Origin: Promethearchaeota archaeon
GTDB lineage: Archaea; Asgardarchaeota; Lokiarchaeia; Sigyniarchaeales; SOKP01
Assembly (NCBI GenBank): GCA_016840165.1
Contig: JAEOSU010000072.1
Span: forward strand, 248,001-312,000
Reading direction: 5' to 3'
DNA: 64,000 nucleotides
Shown: piece after piece, positions 43,515 to 52,943 of the stretch
Numbering within the stretch: the stretch's first letter is position 1
How the letters are laid out: each line of letters begins with the position of its first letter
Made by a program: the position numbers and the translations under genes
The notes under the pieces: model-generated
Told to the model about the DNA's origin: nothing
The model's input: the letters and a program-made list of their open reading frames with translations, nothing else
Databases searched by the model: none

Positions 43515-46500
43515 TTGATCTTAGAAAATTTTTTATCATTCCAGAAAGATGAGGTTGATTTTTTAGATAATTCCCAATCACAATTTCCCAAATTAATCTT
43601 AATAGTTGGTCCTAATTGGTCAGGAAAGACATCAATATTTCAAGCAATCAAATTTGTATTAGGGAGCAACGAACGTGACGAAAGATATAAGAAATGGTCT
43701 GATTTTATTCGGAATGGCCAAGATCATACTATGGTGCATATTGAAATTCAAAATCGCGATGATGTAATTAAACTTAGAAGATACGTAATCCGAGGGCAAT
43801 CTCCCTACTTTGAATTGCAAAAATCAAATGAATCAAAATTTAAAAGAGTACAAGCTAAAACTGTTCAAAGAATCGTTAAAGAATTAAAAGTTAATCCAGA
43901 TAATCATTTTGCTTTTGTTAGTCAAGGAAAAATCGATAGTATCAAAAATCTAAAGCCATATGAATTAAGTAGTTTTTTAGAAGAGGGAATTGGACTGAAA
44001 GGATTAAGAGAAGAAATTTTAGGGGAAAAAAACTCAATCTCTAATTTAAACCAGGACTTTCAGTCGCTTACTGTAAAAGAAAATTCATTAAAACTCAATT
44101 TAGAACTTCTTACTCCAAAACTAAAAAGACTTGAAGAGAAAAAAAAGATATTAGATATTAGAAAAAAGGTAAACGACGAGTTATTATGGGCAAATAAGGA
44201 AAAAATACAAAAAGATATTGACAATCTTATTGCTAAGAGTTATGAAATTGAGGACTCAATTAGCTCACTTAAATCGGAATTAGCTAATTTTAACGTCTTA
44301 TTGGCAGAAAAGGAGGAAAAAATCGCTGATATTGAGAAGGAGATAAATCAATTATCAAAGAAATTTGGCGAATTAGATTACCAAAAAAAAGAGCTAGTTG
44401 CACAGATTCAAGAGTGGCAACAAGAGAAAATAAAAGCAAAGCAAGAACTAGATAATATGGCAAAAGTTATATATCAAGAAAAAACAGAGTTTGAAAATCT
44501 ACAAAATAAAAAGAAAAGCATTGAAAAAGAAAATCAGTTGCTTGCTAATGAACTCGCTAAATTTAATGACCAATTAAACAATTTAATTAAGGAACAAAAA
44601 GATATATCCGTTAAGATTACTCAAAATAAAGAATTTTTAGTACAATATAATAAGTTAGTGCAGACAAAAGAAGATTTCATGCAAAAGATTAAAGAGAATG
44701 CGACTAAAAAAGATGAAATCAACCTTGATATTGAAGAGATTTTTCAAAGTTTACAAGATATTGATCATAAATTAAATACAAATAATTGGTTTTTAGAAAA
44801 TCCTTCTCAAGATTTAGTAAAGCAGCTTGATCTGCAAATAAAGGAGATTTCACGAAAAATTTTCGAACTTGAATCAGAAAATGAGCGGATTCGTTATGAT
44901 CAAGCTAAGAGTATAGACGAATTTAAAAAGCTTCAAAAATCTATTCAAGAAAGACGGATATTACTCCCTTCTAGTATTATTTTACTAAAGGAAGAGATTA
45001 AGAAACGAGGTTTAGAATATAAAGTTAAAGGTCCTATTATTGAATATTTAAAATATAATGATACTTTAAGCTATGCTATCGAATCGGTGTTAGGTGAACG
45101 TTTACTTTATAGTTTTGTAGTAAATGACTGGGATTCTCTAAGTTTGTTGAATCGATTAAAAAATAAAATCAATGCCTACTGTAATATATATATCACAAAA
45201 AATCTCACAGTCTCATCATATCCTCCATTCTCCGCTGATGGTTTAATTGGGTACTTAGTTGATTTAATTACTATACTAAATGATGATATTGATATTAAAA
45301 AAGTAATCTATTCGAAAGTAAGAAATTGTGTTGTTGTAGAAAATTACCATGCAGGTCAAGAGCTTTATATAAAACAAAATTTTAAGGGAAAATGTGTGAC
45401 TTTAAAAGGAGAGCAGATTGTTTCATATAAATACGCATACGAGACACCCTATCTTAAGAAACTCAAAGGATTTTTTAGTATTGGAACACAGAAAGAACGG
45501 GCTCGAAATTTGGAGTCTCTAATTGAATCGTTAAACGAAAAAACTAGGGAAAAAAGGATAAAATTGTCCCAATTAGACGTCCAACAAAAAGAATTATATC
45601 ACAAAAAAGATGCCTTTAATGATCTATTGTATAATTTCAATCAAAAGCAGCGGTTAACAGGAAAGAAAAATAATCTATACAAGCTAAGTTATTCATTGGA
45701 ACAAGAAAACGAGGATTTTCGAAAAGAGTTAGACATTTTAGAAGAGAAGATTGAGAACTTTAAAACTCAACGGGATCCCGAATTTTTTCACTGGAATGAA
45801 CGGCTAAAAACGATTCCAATCGAAATTGATGAGTTAAATGATAAAATAAATATCTTGAATTCTGAATATAATGAAAATAATGTAATTTTAGATACACTCA
45901 AAGAAAAAATAGATGAATTTCAGAATGCGATACTGCTTAAATCATCTGAATATGAACAAAAGCAAGAAATATTTCGCAAGGCTGATAAAAAAGCGTTTAG
46001 AATTTATCAGGATTTAGATAAAGTTGAAGATGAGATAAAAAGTATAGAAACATCTATTTTAAAGTCTCAAGAAGATAAGAAAATGTTCCAACAACAAAAA
46101 CTCGAAATAGAAAAAGAAACACTCAATTATAAAATAGAATTTGAACAACAAAATATCAAGTTAAAAACGCTTAAGCAGGAGTTAAATATTAAAAACCAGA
46201 ATCTTGAGCGTATAAAATCAGAAATCGATCCCTTATTCTCTTCACAAGAGATGCAAATAAGGCCAATTGAAGAGATAAAGAAAGATATGGAAAAAATAGA
46301 AAGAGATTTGCTCAATTATGTCGACATCGATGACAGGATTTTAATTGAAAAAGAAGAGATCATAAACAACTTATCACAGATTAAAAAAAATCAAAAGCTT
46401 CTCGAACAAGACATTAATGCAGCGATAGCGACTGAGAAAAAAATAGAACAAACATATTATAATAAATTTAGTGAAGTGCTAACAACTCTACAAGAAAAAA

Positions 46501-46928
46501 TCAATCATAAATTTGAGTTAGCAAAAATTAAAGCATATTGTTCACTCGAATTAATGGGTGATTTTGAAGAGCTAGGTATTAATATTAAGGCTGCAACCTC
46601 AAAAGATCAATTAAAATCATGTACTGCTTTAAGTGGTGGACAGATTTCTATGATTTCTATTTGTTTAATTCTTTCTCTACAGGAAATTAAACCATCTCCT
46701 TTATGCATGTTTGATGAAGCAGGTATGTTTCTTGACGACAAGAATTCTGAGGCGTCTTATCAAATGATTAAAGCAACTTTAGAGCATAATCCAATTCAAT
46801 TACTAATGTTTTTACCCAAATCATCCAATATTTTATTTTTATTAGCAGATAAATTAATAGGAGTTGCCAGGGTAGGGAAACGTGAAGCTTCTACAATATT
46901 TCATCCAAAAATTATTAGAGGAGAGTAA
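43515..46928 (+). CDS. Non-canonical SMC ATPase
   Basis: The 1137-residue protein has an N-terminal Walker A GPNWSGKTS (32-40), a long coiled coil, a hinge of about 480-655, a second coiled coil, then the signature ALSGGQISMIS (near 1037) and Walker B PLCMFDEAGMFLDD. The N-terminal ENFLSFQ start and DFIRNGQDHTMVHIEIQN resemble Smc5/6 and RecN-like SMC more than condensin SMC. The frame from TTG 43515 lacks the first strand; upstream codons read SIFIRKLILENF with no standard start, and an ATG at 43460 would be in frame if the G4 run 43469-43472 had three G. A kleisin and a kite protein follow without gaps. Confidence 0.85.
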   Translation: MILENFLSFQKDEVDFLDNSQSQFPKLILIVGPNWSGKTSIFQAIKFVLGSNERDERYKKWSDFIRNGQDHTMVHIEIQNRDDVIKLRRYVIRGQSPYFELQKSNESKFKRVQAKTVQRIVKELKVNPDNHFAFVSQGKIDSIKNLKPYELSSFLEEGIGLKGLREEILGEKNSISNLNQDFQSLTVKENSLKLNLELLTPKLKRLEEKKKILDIRKKVNDELLWANKEKIQKDIDNLIAKSYEIEDSISSLKSELANFNVLLAEKEEKIADIEKEINQLSKKFGELDYQKKELVAQIQEWQQEKIKAKQELDNMAKVIYQEKTEFENLQNKKKSIEKENQLLANELAKFNDQLNNLIKEQKDISVKITQNKEFLVQYNKLVQTKEDFMQKIKENATKKDEINLDIEEIFQSLQDIDHKLNTNNWFLENPSQDLVKQLDLQIKEISRKIFELESENERIRYDQAKSIDEFKKLQKSIQERRILLPSSIILLKEEIKKRGLEYKVKGPIIEYLKYNDTLSYAIESVLGERLLYSFVVNDWDSLSLLNRLKNKINAYCNIYITKNLTVSSYPPFSADGLIGYLVDLITILNDDIDIKKVIYSKVRNCVVVENYHAGQELYIKQNFKGKCVTLKGEQIVSYKYAYETPYLKKLKGFFSIGTQKERARNLESLIESLNEKTREKRIKLSQLDVQQKELYHKKDAFNDLLYNFNQKQRLTGKKNNLYKLSYSLEQENEDFRKELDILEEKIENFKTQRDPEFFHWNERLKTIPIEIDELNDKINILNSEYNENNVILDTLKEKIDEFQNAILLKSSEYEQKQEIFRKADKKAFRIYQDLDKVEDEIKSIETSILKSQEDKKMFQQQKLEIEKETLNYKIEFEQQNIKLKTLKQELNIKNQNLERIKSEIDPLFSSQEMQIRPIEEIKKDMEKIERDLLNYVDIDDRILIEKEEIINNLSQIKKNQKLLEQDINAAIATEKKIEQTYYNKFSEVLTTLQEKINHKFELAKIKAYCSLELMGDFEELGINIKAATSKDQLKSCTALSGGQISMISICLILSLQEIKPSPLCMFDEAGMFLDDKNSEASYQMIKATLEHNPIQLLMFLPKSSNILFLLADKLIGVARVGKREASTIFHPKIIRGE

Positions 46929-47579
46929 ATGTCGAATTCCACTATCATACCCCTAAAAGTACGAGATAAATTAATTAAAATTAGGCAAGATATCTTATCA
47001 GGTAAAATTTCATTATTAAAACTAGAATTAAATCCTATATTTCAAGAAATTATTGATTCAGTCAATATAACTAATATATTTCATTATTCTCCTCTTTACA
47101 AAGAAACAAATGAAATTTTATATCAAAAGTTTGAGGAATTAAAAAAACTCCTCATACGCATGGATGATGAGCATAGGTATATACAGTTTTTAAAAAAATC
47201 TCCTACTGATTCTGCGATTGCTGCATTATTTAACGGATGTTGGAGGAAATCCTTTCAGATTGAGAGTATATCATTTGAATTTTTGCAGGACAGTCAACAA
47301 AAATTATTAGCTGCACATAGGGAGCCGATAAATATTAAGGAATTATCACGAATTCCTAGTAAAGAACAATTTATTTTAGAGATACCCAAAAAAAAGTTTA
47401 CTGAAAAGATGAATCACTATTTTATATCGATAGTTGATAAGCTACCATGTAATTTAGACGAAATATTTGACATGGAGACCGATCAATTGGTAATTTATGA
47501 ACATTTTATTTATCTTTTACATCTGCTCCAATTAGGGCGGGTTAAATATCAAAAAGAAACAAATACATTATACTTATGA
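46929..47579 (+). CDS. Kleisin-like (ScpA-type) subunit of the SMC complex
   Basis: The 216-residue protein starts right at the SMC stop. Its C-terminal 45 residues (LVIYEHFIYLLHLLQLGRVKYQKETNTLYL) match the C-terminal winged helix of ScpA/kleisins, where a strand pair follows L-x-x-L-L-x-L-G-R-V. The N-terminal helices would bind the neck of the partner SMC head. The middle is divergent. Assignment rests on the position between an SMC and a kite gene and on the C-terminal pattern. It should close the SMC ring. Confidence 0.65.
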   Translation: MSNSTIIPLKVRDKLIKIRQDILSGKISLLKLELNPIFQEIIDSVNITNIFHYSPLYKETNEILYQKFEELKKLLIRMDDEHRYIQFLKKSPTDSAIAALFNGCWRKSFQIESISFEFLQDSQQKLLAAHREPINIKELSRIPSKEQFILEIPKKKFTEKMNHYFISIVDKLPCNLDEIFDMETDQLVIYEHFIYLLHLLQLGRVKYQKETNTLYL

Positions 47580-47591
47580 GGGAATATAATA

Positions 47592-48116
47592 ATGAATGAG
47601 TTATCAGTTTTAATGCATCTATTAAGTCGACGAGTTAATAAGGTCCAGCTTGGTGCGACTGAGGAAGAAATATGTGATATATTAAATATTTCAGGAAAGC
47701 AACAGAAAAGCTCGTTTAGCCAATTAATTATAAATTTATCTCGTTATATCGAAATTTTAGGACTAAATATCAGTTATAATCCAGTTGATACACATTGGTA
47801 TATCACTTATGAGCCTGAGATTTCAGATATCGTGAAAGCCAATCCTTTTGAAGATAAGCCTCGATTAGCAGCTAGCCTATTTACTGTTCTTGTTAGTTGT
47901 ATGGCGAATCTTGGATCATCAACCGTTTCTGAAATTGCTAAATTAAGGAAAAAGAAAGGAATTTTATCCGATTTGAGAGAATTGGAAAATCAAGGATATA
48001 TTAAATTAAATAAGGACTCGGGAGAGATATCCCTCACACCTTTGATAGGTTATGAATTGGATTTCAATCGTCTTTTAACTAATTTAGCTTTGCAAATGAA
48101 AGAAGATGAAACCTAA
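47592..48116 (+). CDS. Kite-like winged-helix protein (ScpB-type)
   Basis: The 174-residue protein looks like two winged helices in tandem, the ScpB/kite layout: residues 1-85 (VNKVQLGATEEEICDILN, FSQLIINLSRYIEILGLNISYNPVDTHWYI) and 95-155 (LAASLFTVLVSCMANLGSSTVSEIAKLRKKKGILSDLRELENQGYIKL). YxxxxxTHWYIT resembles the W-wing of ScpB. It follows the kleisin gene by 12 bases and ends the four-gene operon. Kite proteins bind the kleisin middle region. Confidence 0.65.
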   Translation: MNELSVLMHLLSRRVNKVQLGATEEEICDILNISGKQQKSSFSQLIINLSRYIEILGLNISYNPVDTHWYITYEPEISDIVKANPFEDKPRLAASLFTVLVSCMANLGSSTVSEIAKLRKKKGILSDLRELENQGYIKLNKDSGEISLTPLIGYELDFNRLLTNLALQMKEDET

Positions 48117-48260
48117 AAGATATCTTGTTTTTTGGTTGGTATATAATATAGCTCAGACTGCAATGATACTGTTTATGGATGAGACTTACAAGTATTATAA
48201 TTTAAGAATAAAAAATTAGAATTTCCTGAACCTTGTATTAAATTTGAATGTTTCCTTAAC

Positions 48261-48896
48261 TTAATGGGTTGTAGTGATTTGTAAAATCATTTCTGCAACG
48301 CGATCATTATATTTTTCAATATCGATAAAATTGTCAATTTTCTCTCCACAAGTCAGGTAAGTATCAACAATATTAATCTTTCTTGTTGTAAAAAAGTCAT
48401 TAATCTTTTTTTTCATATCTTCAAGTTTTTTCTCTCGATCTCCTTCTAATAGATCAATTTTATTAATACATACAAAGATTTTATCGGGGAAGAATCGTAC
48501 ATCGTTAAAGAAGTCAAATTGAACATCTAATTCACGATCACAACTAAATATTGCTATGATTTGGGTTGCTATTCTACTAATAGTTATTATGCCCATTTTC
48601 ACTACAGCACGCTTCCTATCGCCTCCAGGTGCAAATATCGTATGAGCTCTTCCAGAATCAATCTCTCGAAAAACTACTCGATTAGGATGGATGGTTTTCG
48701 TTTCTTTTTCATTAAGAGTGTCTTCTTTATTCCCTGTGGGTACAGTTGCCTCACCAGAAAAATCAGTTTTTAAAACACTACATTTCTTTCCGCCTTCTAC
48801 TTTTTCAATATCTCCCTTGTTTAAATATTTCACAAACAGGCGAAGAATAGAAGTCTTCCCTGCACTCACATCTCCAAGAAGTCCAATATTAACCAT
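48261..48896 (-). CDS. Small GTPase-like protein
   Basis: The 211-residue protein has G1 GDVSAGKTS (8-16), a G3-like FAPGGDRKR (88-96) in place of DxxG, and G4 NKID (145-148). The APGG(D/Q) form and the ISRIATQIIAIFSCDRELD strand that follows are like the MglA/COG2229 branch and the Asgard small GTPases. It should bind GTP and switch. Its start overlaps the stop of the upstream gene by one base (TAATG), so the two proteins are made together and may interact. Confidence 0.75.
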   Translation of the reverse strand: MVNIGLLGDVSAGKTSILRLFVKYLNKGDIEKVEGGKKCSVLKTDFSGEATVPTGNKEDTLNEKETKTIHPNRVVFREIDSGRAHTIFAPGGDRKRAVVKMGIITISRIATQIIAIFSCDRELDVQFDFFNDVRFFPDKIFVCINKIDLLEGDREKKLEDMKKKINDFFTTRKINIVDTYLTCGEKIDNFIDIEKYNDRVAEMILQITTTH

Positions 48897-49708
48897 TATG
48901 ACTCACCTTCCAATAATTTGTTTAGGAGTAATTCATAATCAGGAATCAAAAACTGTTCTAAATATGCATTATTGTGAGATTCAATAAGCGCAATTAAAAT
49001 TTCTTTTAAATTTTTTGCTTTCTCCGCATAATTGATTAAGTTTTCAGGAGATGGCTCAGCATCAAAACTTTTTGCCTTCTCTTCAAAACCTAATTTAGAA
49101 CGATCAGGTAAACTATCAAAAAATCCAAAAGCGGAATAACCTTCATGTTGAAAAAATACAAAAAATCGCGTTTTAATTGAATTTATAATTTTTGTAAGAT
49201 AGGCGGAGGGATAAATCTCTCCCAGAGTAAGCTCTTCATCTTGTTCGATAACAAAATAAGGAGATATAGGAGAGACTTGATTTCCATACATCTCTTTTGG
49301 AGGTAATGAGATAAATGGAAGCTTTTCTGCTACGATTGTCCATAAATCTTCTCGCTTTTTATCCAATAATATATCTTTTATCTCATCATATGCAAAATAG
49401 AAATCAGATTGTAAGGCTAAAAGTGAACTTAGATATACTGATAAGGACGCAAAAGTGGCTTCTAAGAGAGGTCTTCGTCCTTCATCGCTAGCTGAAGGTT
49501 TAACAGCTCCTTTCCATGCTCTAAGCCCCGTATACACAAAACCCTTAATATCAAAGAAGCTTCCTGAAAGAAATATAAAAGAAGGAATGAACCCTTTTTC
49601 TTTTATGAGAAAATCTCGCGATTTATTAATCAAAACTTCCTCGAGAGTTTTATCATTGTACTTAGAATGAACAACTGGCATTATCAGCCATTTTTTTCCT
49701 TTTGGCAA
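48896..49708 (-). CDS. Unrecognised partner of the small GTPase
   Basis: The 270-residue soluble protein has no family I recognise. The N-terminal part contains LIKEKGFIPSFIFLSGSFFDIKGFVYTG and the middle KTRFFVFFQHEGYSAFGFFDSLPDRSK, an alternating pattern typical of mixed alpha/beta roadblock- or longin-like domains, but this is weak. The C-terminal third is helical. Overlap of its stop with the GTPase start (one base) indicates translational coupling, so a regulator or effector of that GTPase is possible. Confidence 0.5.
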   Translation of the reverse strand: MPKGKKWLIMPVVHSKYNDKTLEEVLINKSRDFLIKEKGFIPSFIFLSGSFFDIKGFVYTGLRAWKGAVKPSASDEGRRPLLEATFASLSVYLSSLLALQSDFYFAYDEIKDILLDKKREDLWTIVAEKLPFISLPPKEMYGNQVSPISPYFVIEQDEELTLGEIYPSAYLTKIINSIKTRFFVFFQHEGYSAFGFFDSLPDRSKLGFEEKAKSFDAEPSPENLINYAEKAKNLKEILIALIESHNNAYLEQFLIPDYELLLNKLLEGES

Positions 49709-49853
49709 AGTTATGTCACATTAAATGTTATTTAAGAATATTATAAAAATACTGAATAATTAATTTTTTCCATTTTTATTAAACAATATGATATACTAAT
49801 ATAATTTATGCGAATAGATCTGTGATTATTTATTCCAAATTAATTACAGTGCA

Positions 49854-50492
49854 TTAATTAGTAGATTTTTCGCAAGCTAATAATTCACGTATCTTTTCAG
49901 TAATTAAATCATAATCTTTTATTGAGTGTAAATTGGAAATGTGGATATATTCGATTTTATCAGTATTTTTGTAAAAGCTATAGCTCACACTCAAATTAGG
50001 ATTATTTTCTTTGATTTTAATCAAAGCTCCTCGTAAAAAAAGATTAATGAAACTTTCAGAAGTTTCTTTTATAGCCCTTGATTCGGGATCTATGAACTTG
50101 ATTTCAACTTTTTTAAAATCATACAAGTTTAGGATACATAGAAGATTCTCTTCCTTCTGCTTTTTATCGGAAAAAATTTTCCTCTTGACATTTGTACCTT
50201 TAAATTTATCTTCTGAAACATCCTCCTTAAAATAATCCTCAACCAAGATATTATTTTTTTTTAATACGTCTGGAAACATCTCATCTGCAGTAGAAAAGGA
50301 TTTAGTGGTAATAATTGAATTGAGATAATTCAAAATTGAATGAATTTCAGAAATCTCATTCTGTAGTTCTTCTAGTTGATCTTTTTTCTTATAATAAAGA
50401 TTTTGAAGCATAGAGAGCATTTGCGTTAATTTTTCTGTTTCCGTTTCCTTACCAGTCTTGTCCGAGGGCGTCATATATATTTTTAAAGACAT
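49854..50492 (-). CDS. Hypothetical protein with N-terminal coiled coil
   Basis: The 212-residue protein starts with a coiled coil of about 50 residues (EKLTQMLSMLQNLYYKKKDQLEELQNEISEIHSIL), followed by a linker with many charged residues and a C-terminal alpha/beta region (LLCILNLYDFKKVEIKFID ... NTDKIEYIHISNL). An ATG six codons later is also plausible. It diverges from the RimK-like gene, with only about 60 bases for both promoters. No known family. Confidence 0.45.
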   Translation of the reverse strand: MSLKIYMTPSDKTGKETETEKLTQMLSMLQNLYYKKKDQLEELQNEISEIHSILNYLNSIITTKSFSTADEMFPDVLKKNNILVEDYFKEDVSEDKFKGTNVKRKIFSDKKQKEENLLCILNLYDFKKVEIKFIDPESRAIKETSESFINLFLRGALIKIKENNPNLSVSYSFYKNTDKIEYIHISNLHSIKDYDLITEKIRELLACEKSTN

Positions 50493-50553
50493 TTATTTTA
50501 TTTATTTATTTAGTATTACTTGTGTTATTCAATATTTGTTAAGAGGAAAAATC

Positions 50554-51423
50554 ATGCATACTATGATCATAACTCCAAAACCTAAAGACCATGAGGTAAC
50601 TATTCTCACGAAAGAATTTAATAAAAGGGGGTATAGTGTTGAATTTTTTATCCCTGAAAAAGTAAAGGTTAAGATAGGTTCGAATTATTTTGGGAATCTT
50701 TTTGATTCATTAGAACCTAGGGCGGCATTAGTGAGAGGTTTTGGGGCTGCGGAGACTCAGAAAATCTTTTTTAGGCTCGATTTATTGAGTGCAATGGAAG
50801 AATATGGAATAAAACTTATAAATTCCAGAAATTCTTTGGAAATTTCAAGTGATAAATTTTTAACCTCCTTATATTTAGAACACCATAACATTTCTACACC
50901 AAAGACTGTCGTATGTGAAGATCCAGATGAAGCACTTGCTTCTTTTGAAGAGCTTGGAGGTGATGTTGTGATAAAACCCCTATATGGATCAAAAGGGATA
51001 GGAATTACGCGATTGACGGATATAGGCTTCGCAGAAAACGTGATTTATTCCTTAGCCGAACTGAATCAAATTTTCTATCTTCAAGAATTTGTCGAGCATC
51101 AAAATCGGGATATTCGCATCTTAGTAATAGGGGATAAGGCTATAGCAGGAATGTATAGAGTTAGCGATAATTGGAAGACAAATATTCATGCAGGAGCACA
51201 TATGGAGCCAATAGAGCTAACGAAGGAGTTGAGAACGATTGCATTAAAATCGGCAAAAGTTACAAAAACAGAAATTGCGGGAGTTGATATTATAGAGACT
51301 GAGAAAGGGCTACAGGTGCTTGAAGTAAATTCAATTCCTGGTTTTACAGCGTTACAAAAAGTTACGGATATCGACCTTGCTGCTGAGATTATATCATATT
51401 TTCTTGATAAAACAAAATCATAA
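50554..51423 (+). CDS. ATP-grasp ligase, RimK-like
   Basis: The frame opens at 50458, but the ATG at 50554 with GAGGA upstream is the start (289 residues). The RimK fold is clear: an N-terminal domain, SSDKFLTSLYLEHHNISTPKT (near 90-110), GGDVVIKPLYGSKGIGITRL (ATP-binding Lys and Gly loop), DIRILVIGDKAIAGMYRV and GVDIIETEKGLQVLEVNSIPGFTAL. Relatives add glutamate to ribosomal protein S6, tetrahydromethanopterin (MptN), coenzyme F420 or LysW. The exact acceptor cannot be told. Confidence 0.75.
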   Translation: MHTMIITPKPKDHEVTILTKEFNKRGYSVEFFIPEKVKVKIGSNYFGNLFDSLEPRAALVRGFGAAETQKIFFRLDLLSAMEEYGIKLINSRNSLEISSDKFLTSLYLEHHNISTPKTVVCEDPDEALASFEELGGDVVIKPLYGSKGIGITRLTDIGFAENVIYSLAELNQIFYLQEFVEHQNRDIRILVIGDKAIAGMYRVSDNWKTNIHAGAHMEPIELTKELRTIALKSAKVTKTEIAGVDIIETEKGLQVLEVNSIPGFTALQKVTDIDLAAEIISYFLDKTKS

Positions 51424-51459
51424 AAAAAAGAATTATTTGATTAATTTGTTAAAATTTTT

Positions 51460-51807
51460 TTACAAATCTTCAATAAGTCCAATTAACGCAGCGATAACTA
51501 GTAGAACACAAGCCCAAATACCTGCTTGAAATATTACTAATAAAATACCTAAGATGAGTAATACCAACCAATGAAATGGAAGTGGTTTATCTGGTTTTAT
51601 TCCAACTAATAATGTAAGAATAACTATTACAAGTCCAATTATTAATGTTAGAAATCTTTCCAGGGGCAAGAAATCAGGCACGATTATTGGAACAAATCCA
51701 GATCCCGCTAAACTAGCAAATCCAGAAATTATCCAGACAAGACCGACTATACCACCAAGTATGGTTAAAAACTTCATTATTCCTTCATTTTTATAATGTT
51801 TTGCCAT
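51460..51807 (-). CDS. Small integral membrane protein
   Basis: The 115-residue protein has four hydrophobic segments (about 12-35, 43-65, 72-90 and 93-112) and short loops, with a Lys/His-rich N-terminus (AKHYKNEGIMK) that would face the cytoplasm. It is convergent with the RimK-like gene (36-base gap). No known family. Confidence 0.55.
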   Translation of the reverse strand: MAKHYKNEGIMKFLTILGGIVGLVWIISGFASLAGSGFVPIIVPDFLPLERFLTLIIGLVIVILTLLVGIKPDKPLPFHWLVLLILGILLVIFQAGIWACVLLVIAALIGLIEDL

Positions 51808-51990
51808 TTTTAATCGACCATTAAGTATTAATTATTAATTATAAGATAATGAGAGATAAAAATGTATTATATTTTATTATAAAGAATCTATTTTATACAG
51901 CAAGGTCGAAAACCCTAACATTTTCAATAAGATCACAATAATATCTGGATATTTCCAATTTTTAAATAAGTTTTATTCTGCAAGAACTAT

Positions 51991-52161
51991 GTGATTGAAG
52001 ATAAACTATCTAAATTTAGATACGAATTAGCAATTGCGAATAAATTAATGAAGAATCAATATGCAGATCTCGATTATTATGAGGAAATCATATCTCACCT
52101 TAAAAAGATGATCCTCTTTTATGAGAGATTAAAAGTTTGGAAGGACATTAGTAAAGTTTAG
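51991..52161 (+). CDS. 56-residue helical protein
   Basis: GTG at 51991 opens a 56-codon frame to TAG (52159-52161): a charged helical protein containing ANKLMKNQYADLDYYEEIISHLKKM. A TATA-like TTTTTAAATAA ends about 22 bases before the GTG, which would give a leaderless message as in many genes here. It is the only coding signal in the 370-base gap 51808-52178. Function unknown. Confidence 0.45.
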   Translation: MIEDKLSKFRYELAIANKLMKNQYADLDYYEEIISHLKKMILFYERLKVWKDISKV

Positions 52162-52178
52162 ATAGTGAAAAAAAAAAT

Positions 52179-52787
52179 TTAAAGCGCTAATAAATTCAAA
52201 TTAAATTCATTTTTTAATGCTTGATATATTTTATGCATCGGTAAGCCTACAACATTAGAGGGAGAGCCTTTAATTTCCCTAATAAGCATACTCGCTTTAT
52301 CATTGACGGAATAGGCTCCAGCTCTTCCCTCCCATTCTCCAAGATCAATATAATCTCGAATTTCTTTATCAGATAATTCCATAAACATTACTTTAGTTTG
52401 ATCGAAATCTCTAATTATTTTTGCATTATTGATCTGAGTTATTGCGATACCAGTTATTAAATTATGGGTTTTATTATTCAAAGTTTTTAATATATCAAAT
52501 GCTTCATCTTTATTTTTAGCCTTACCAATTATTTTACCTTCAAATTCCACAATTGTATCGGCAGCAATAATAATAGCACCAGCATAATCATTTTTAGTTC
52601 TAAGTAAATTGTTAGCTTTAATTACTTTAATTTCAGCTAAATTTATAGCCAATTCAATAGGATCTTTAAATTTATTTTTATATTCGTCTTCATTGACGTT
52701 CGTAATAAGAATTTCAAATGGAATAGCTAATCGTTCAAATAATTCTCTTCGATCAGCAGATCTTGAAGCAAGAATTATCTTTTTCAT
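52179..52787 (-). CDS. Maf-like nucleoside triphosphate pyrophosphatase
   Basis: The 202-residue protein has the Maf start KKIILASRSADRRELFERL (S-x-S-x-R-R), the metal region IIIAADTIVEFEGKIIGKAKNKDEAFDILKTL, TKVMFMELSDKEIRDYI and AGAYSVNDKASMLIREIKGSPSNVVGLP. Maf proteins hydrolyse dTTP, UTP and modified nucleotides to prevent misincorporation. It ends 18 bases before the 56-residue gene on the opposite strand. Confidence 0.85.
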   Translation of the reverse strand: MKKIILASRSADRRELFERLAIPFEILITNVNEDEYKNKFKDPIELAINLAEIKVIKANNLLRTKNDYAGAIIIAADTIVEFEGKIIGKAKNKDEAFDILKTLNNKTHNLITGIAITQINNAKIIRDFDQTKVMFMELSDKEIRDYIDLGEWEGRAGAYSVNDKASMLIREIKGSPSNVVGLPMHKIYQALKNEFNLNLLAL

Positions 52788-52943
52788 GTCATATATACGG
52801 TTTATAGTCGAATAATAATAAATAATAGGATGAAATGAATTGTAAATGTTTCGAGATAAATAAAAAGTAGATAAACTATTTTAATTAAGATCCTTAATTA
52901 AAATTAAGAGAATAGAAATAATTGGATAATGGGATAATGTAAT

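Noticed and set aside
43515..46928. Rad50-type protein
   Set aside because: A hinge domain of about 170 residues is present in the middle and there is no CxxC zinc hook; a kleisin and a kite gene follow.
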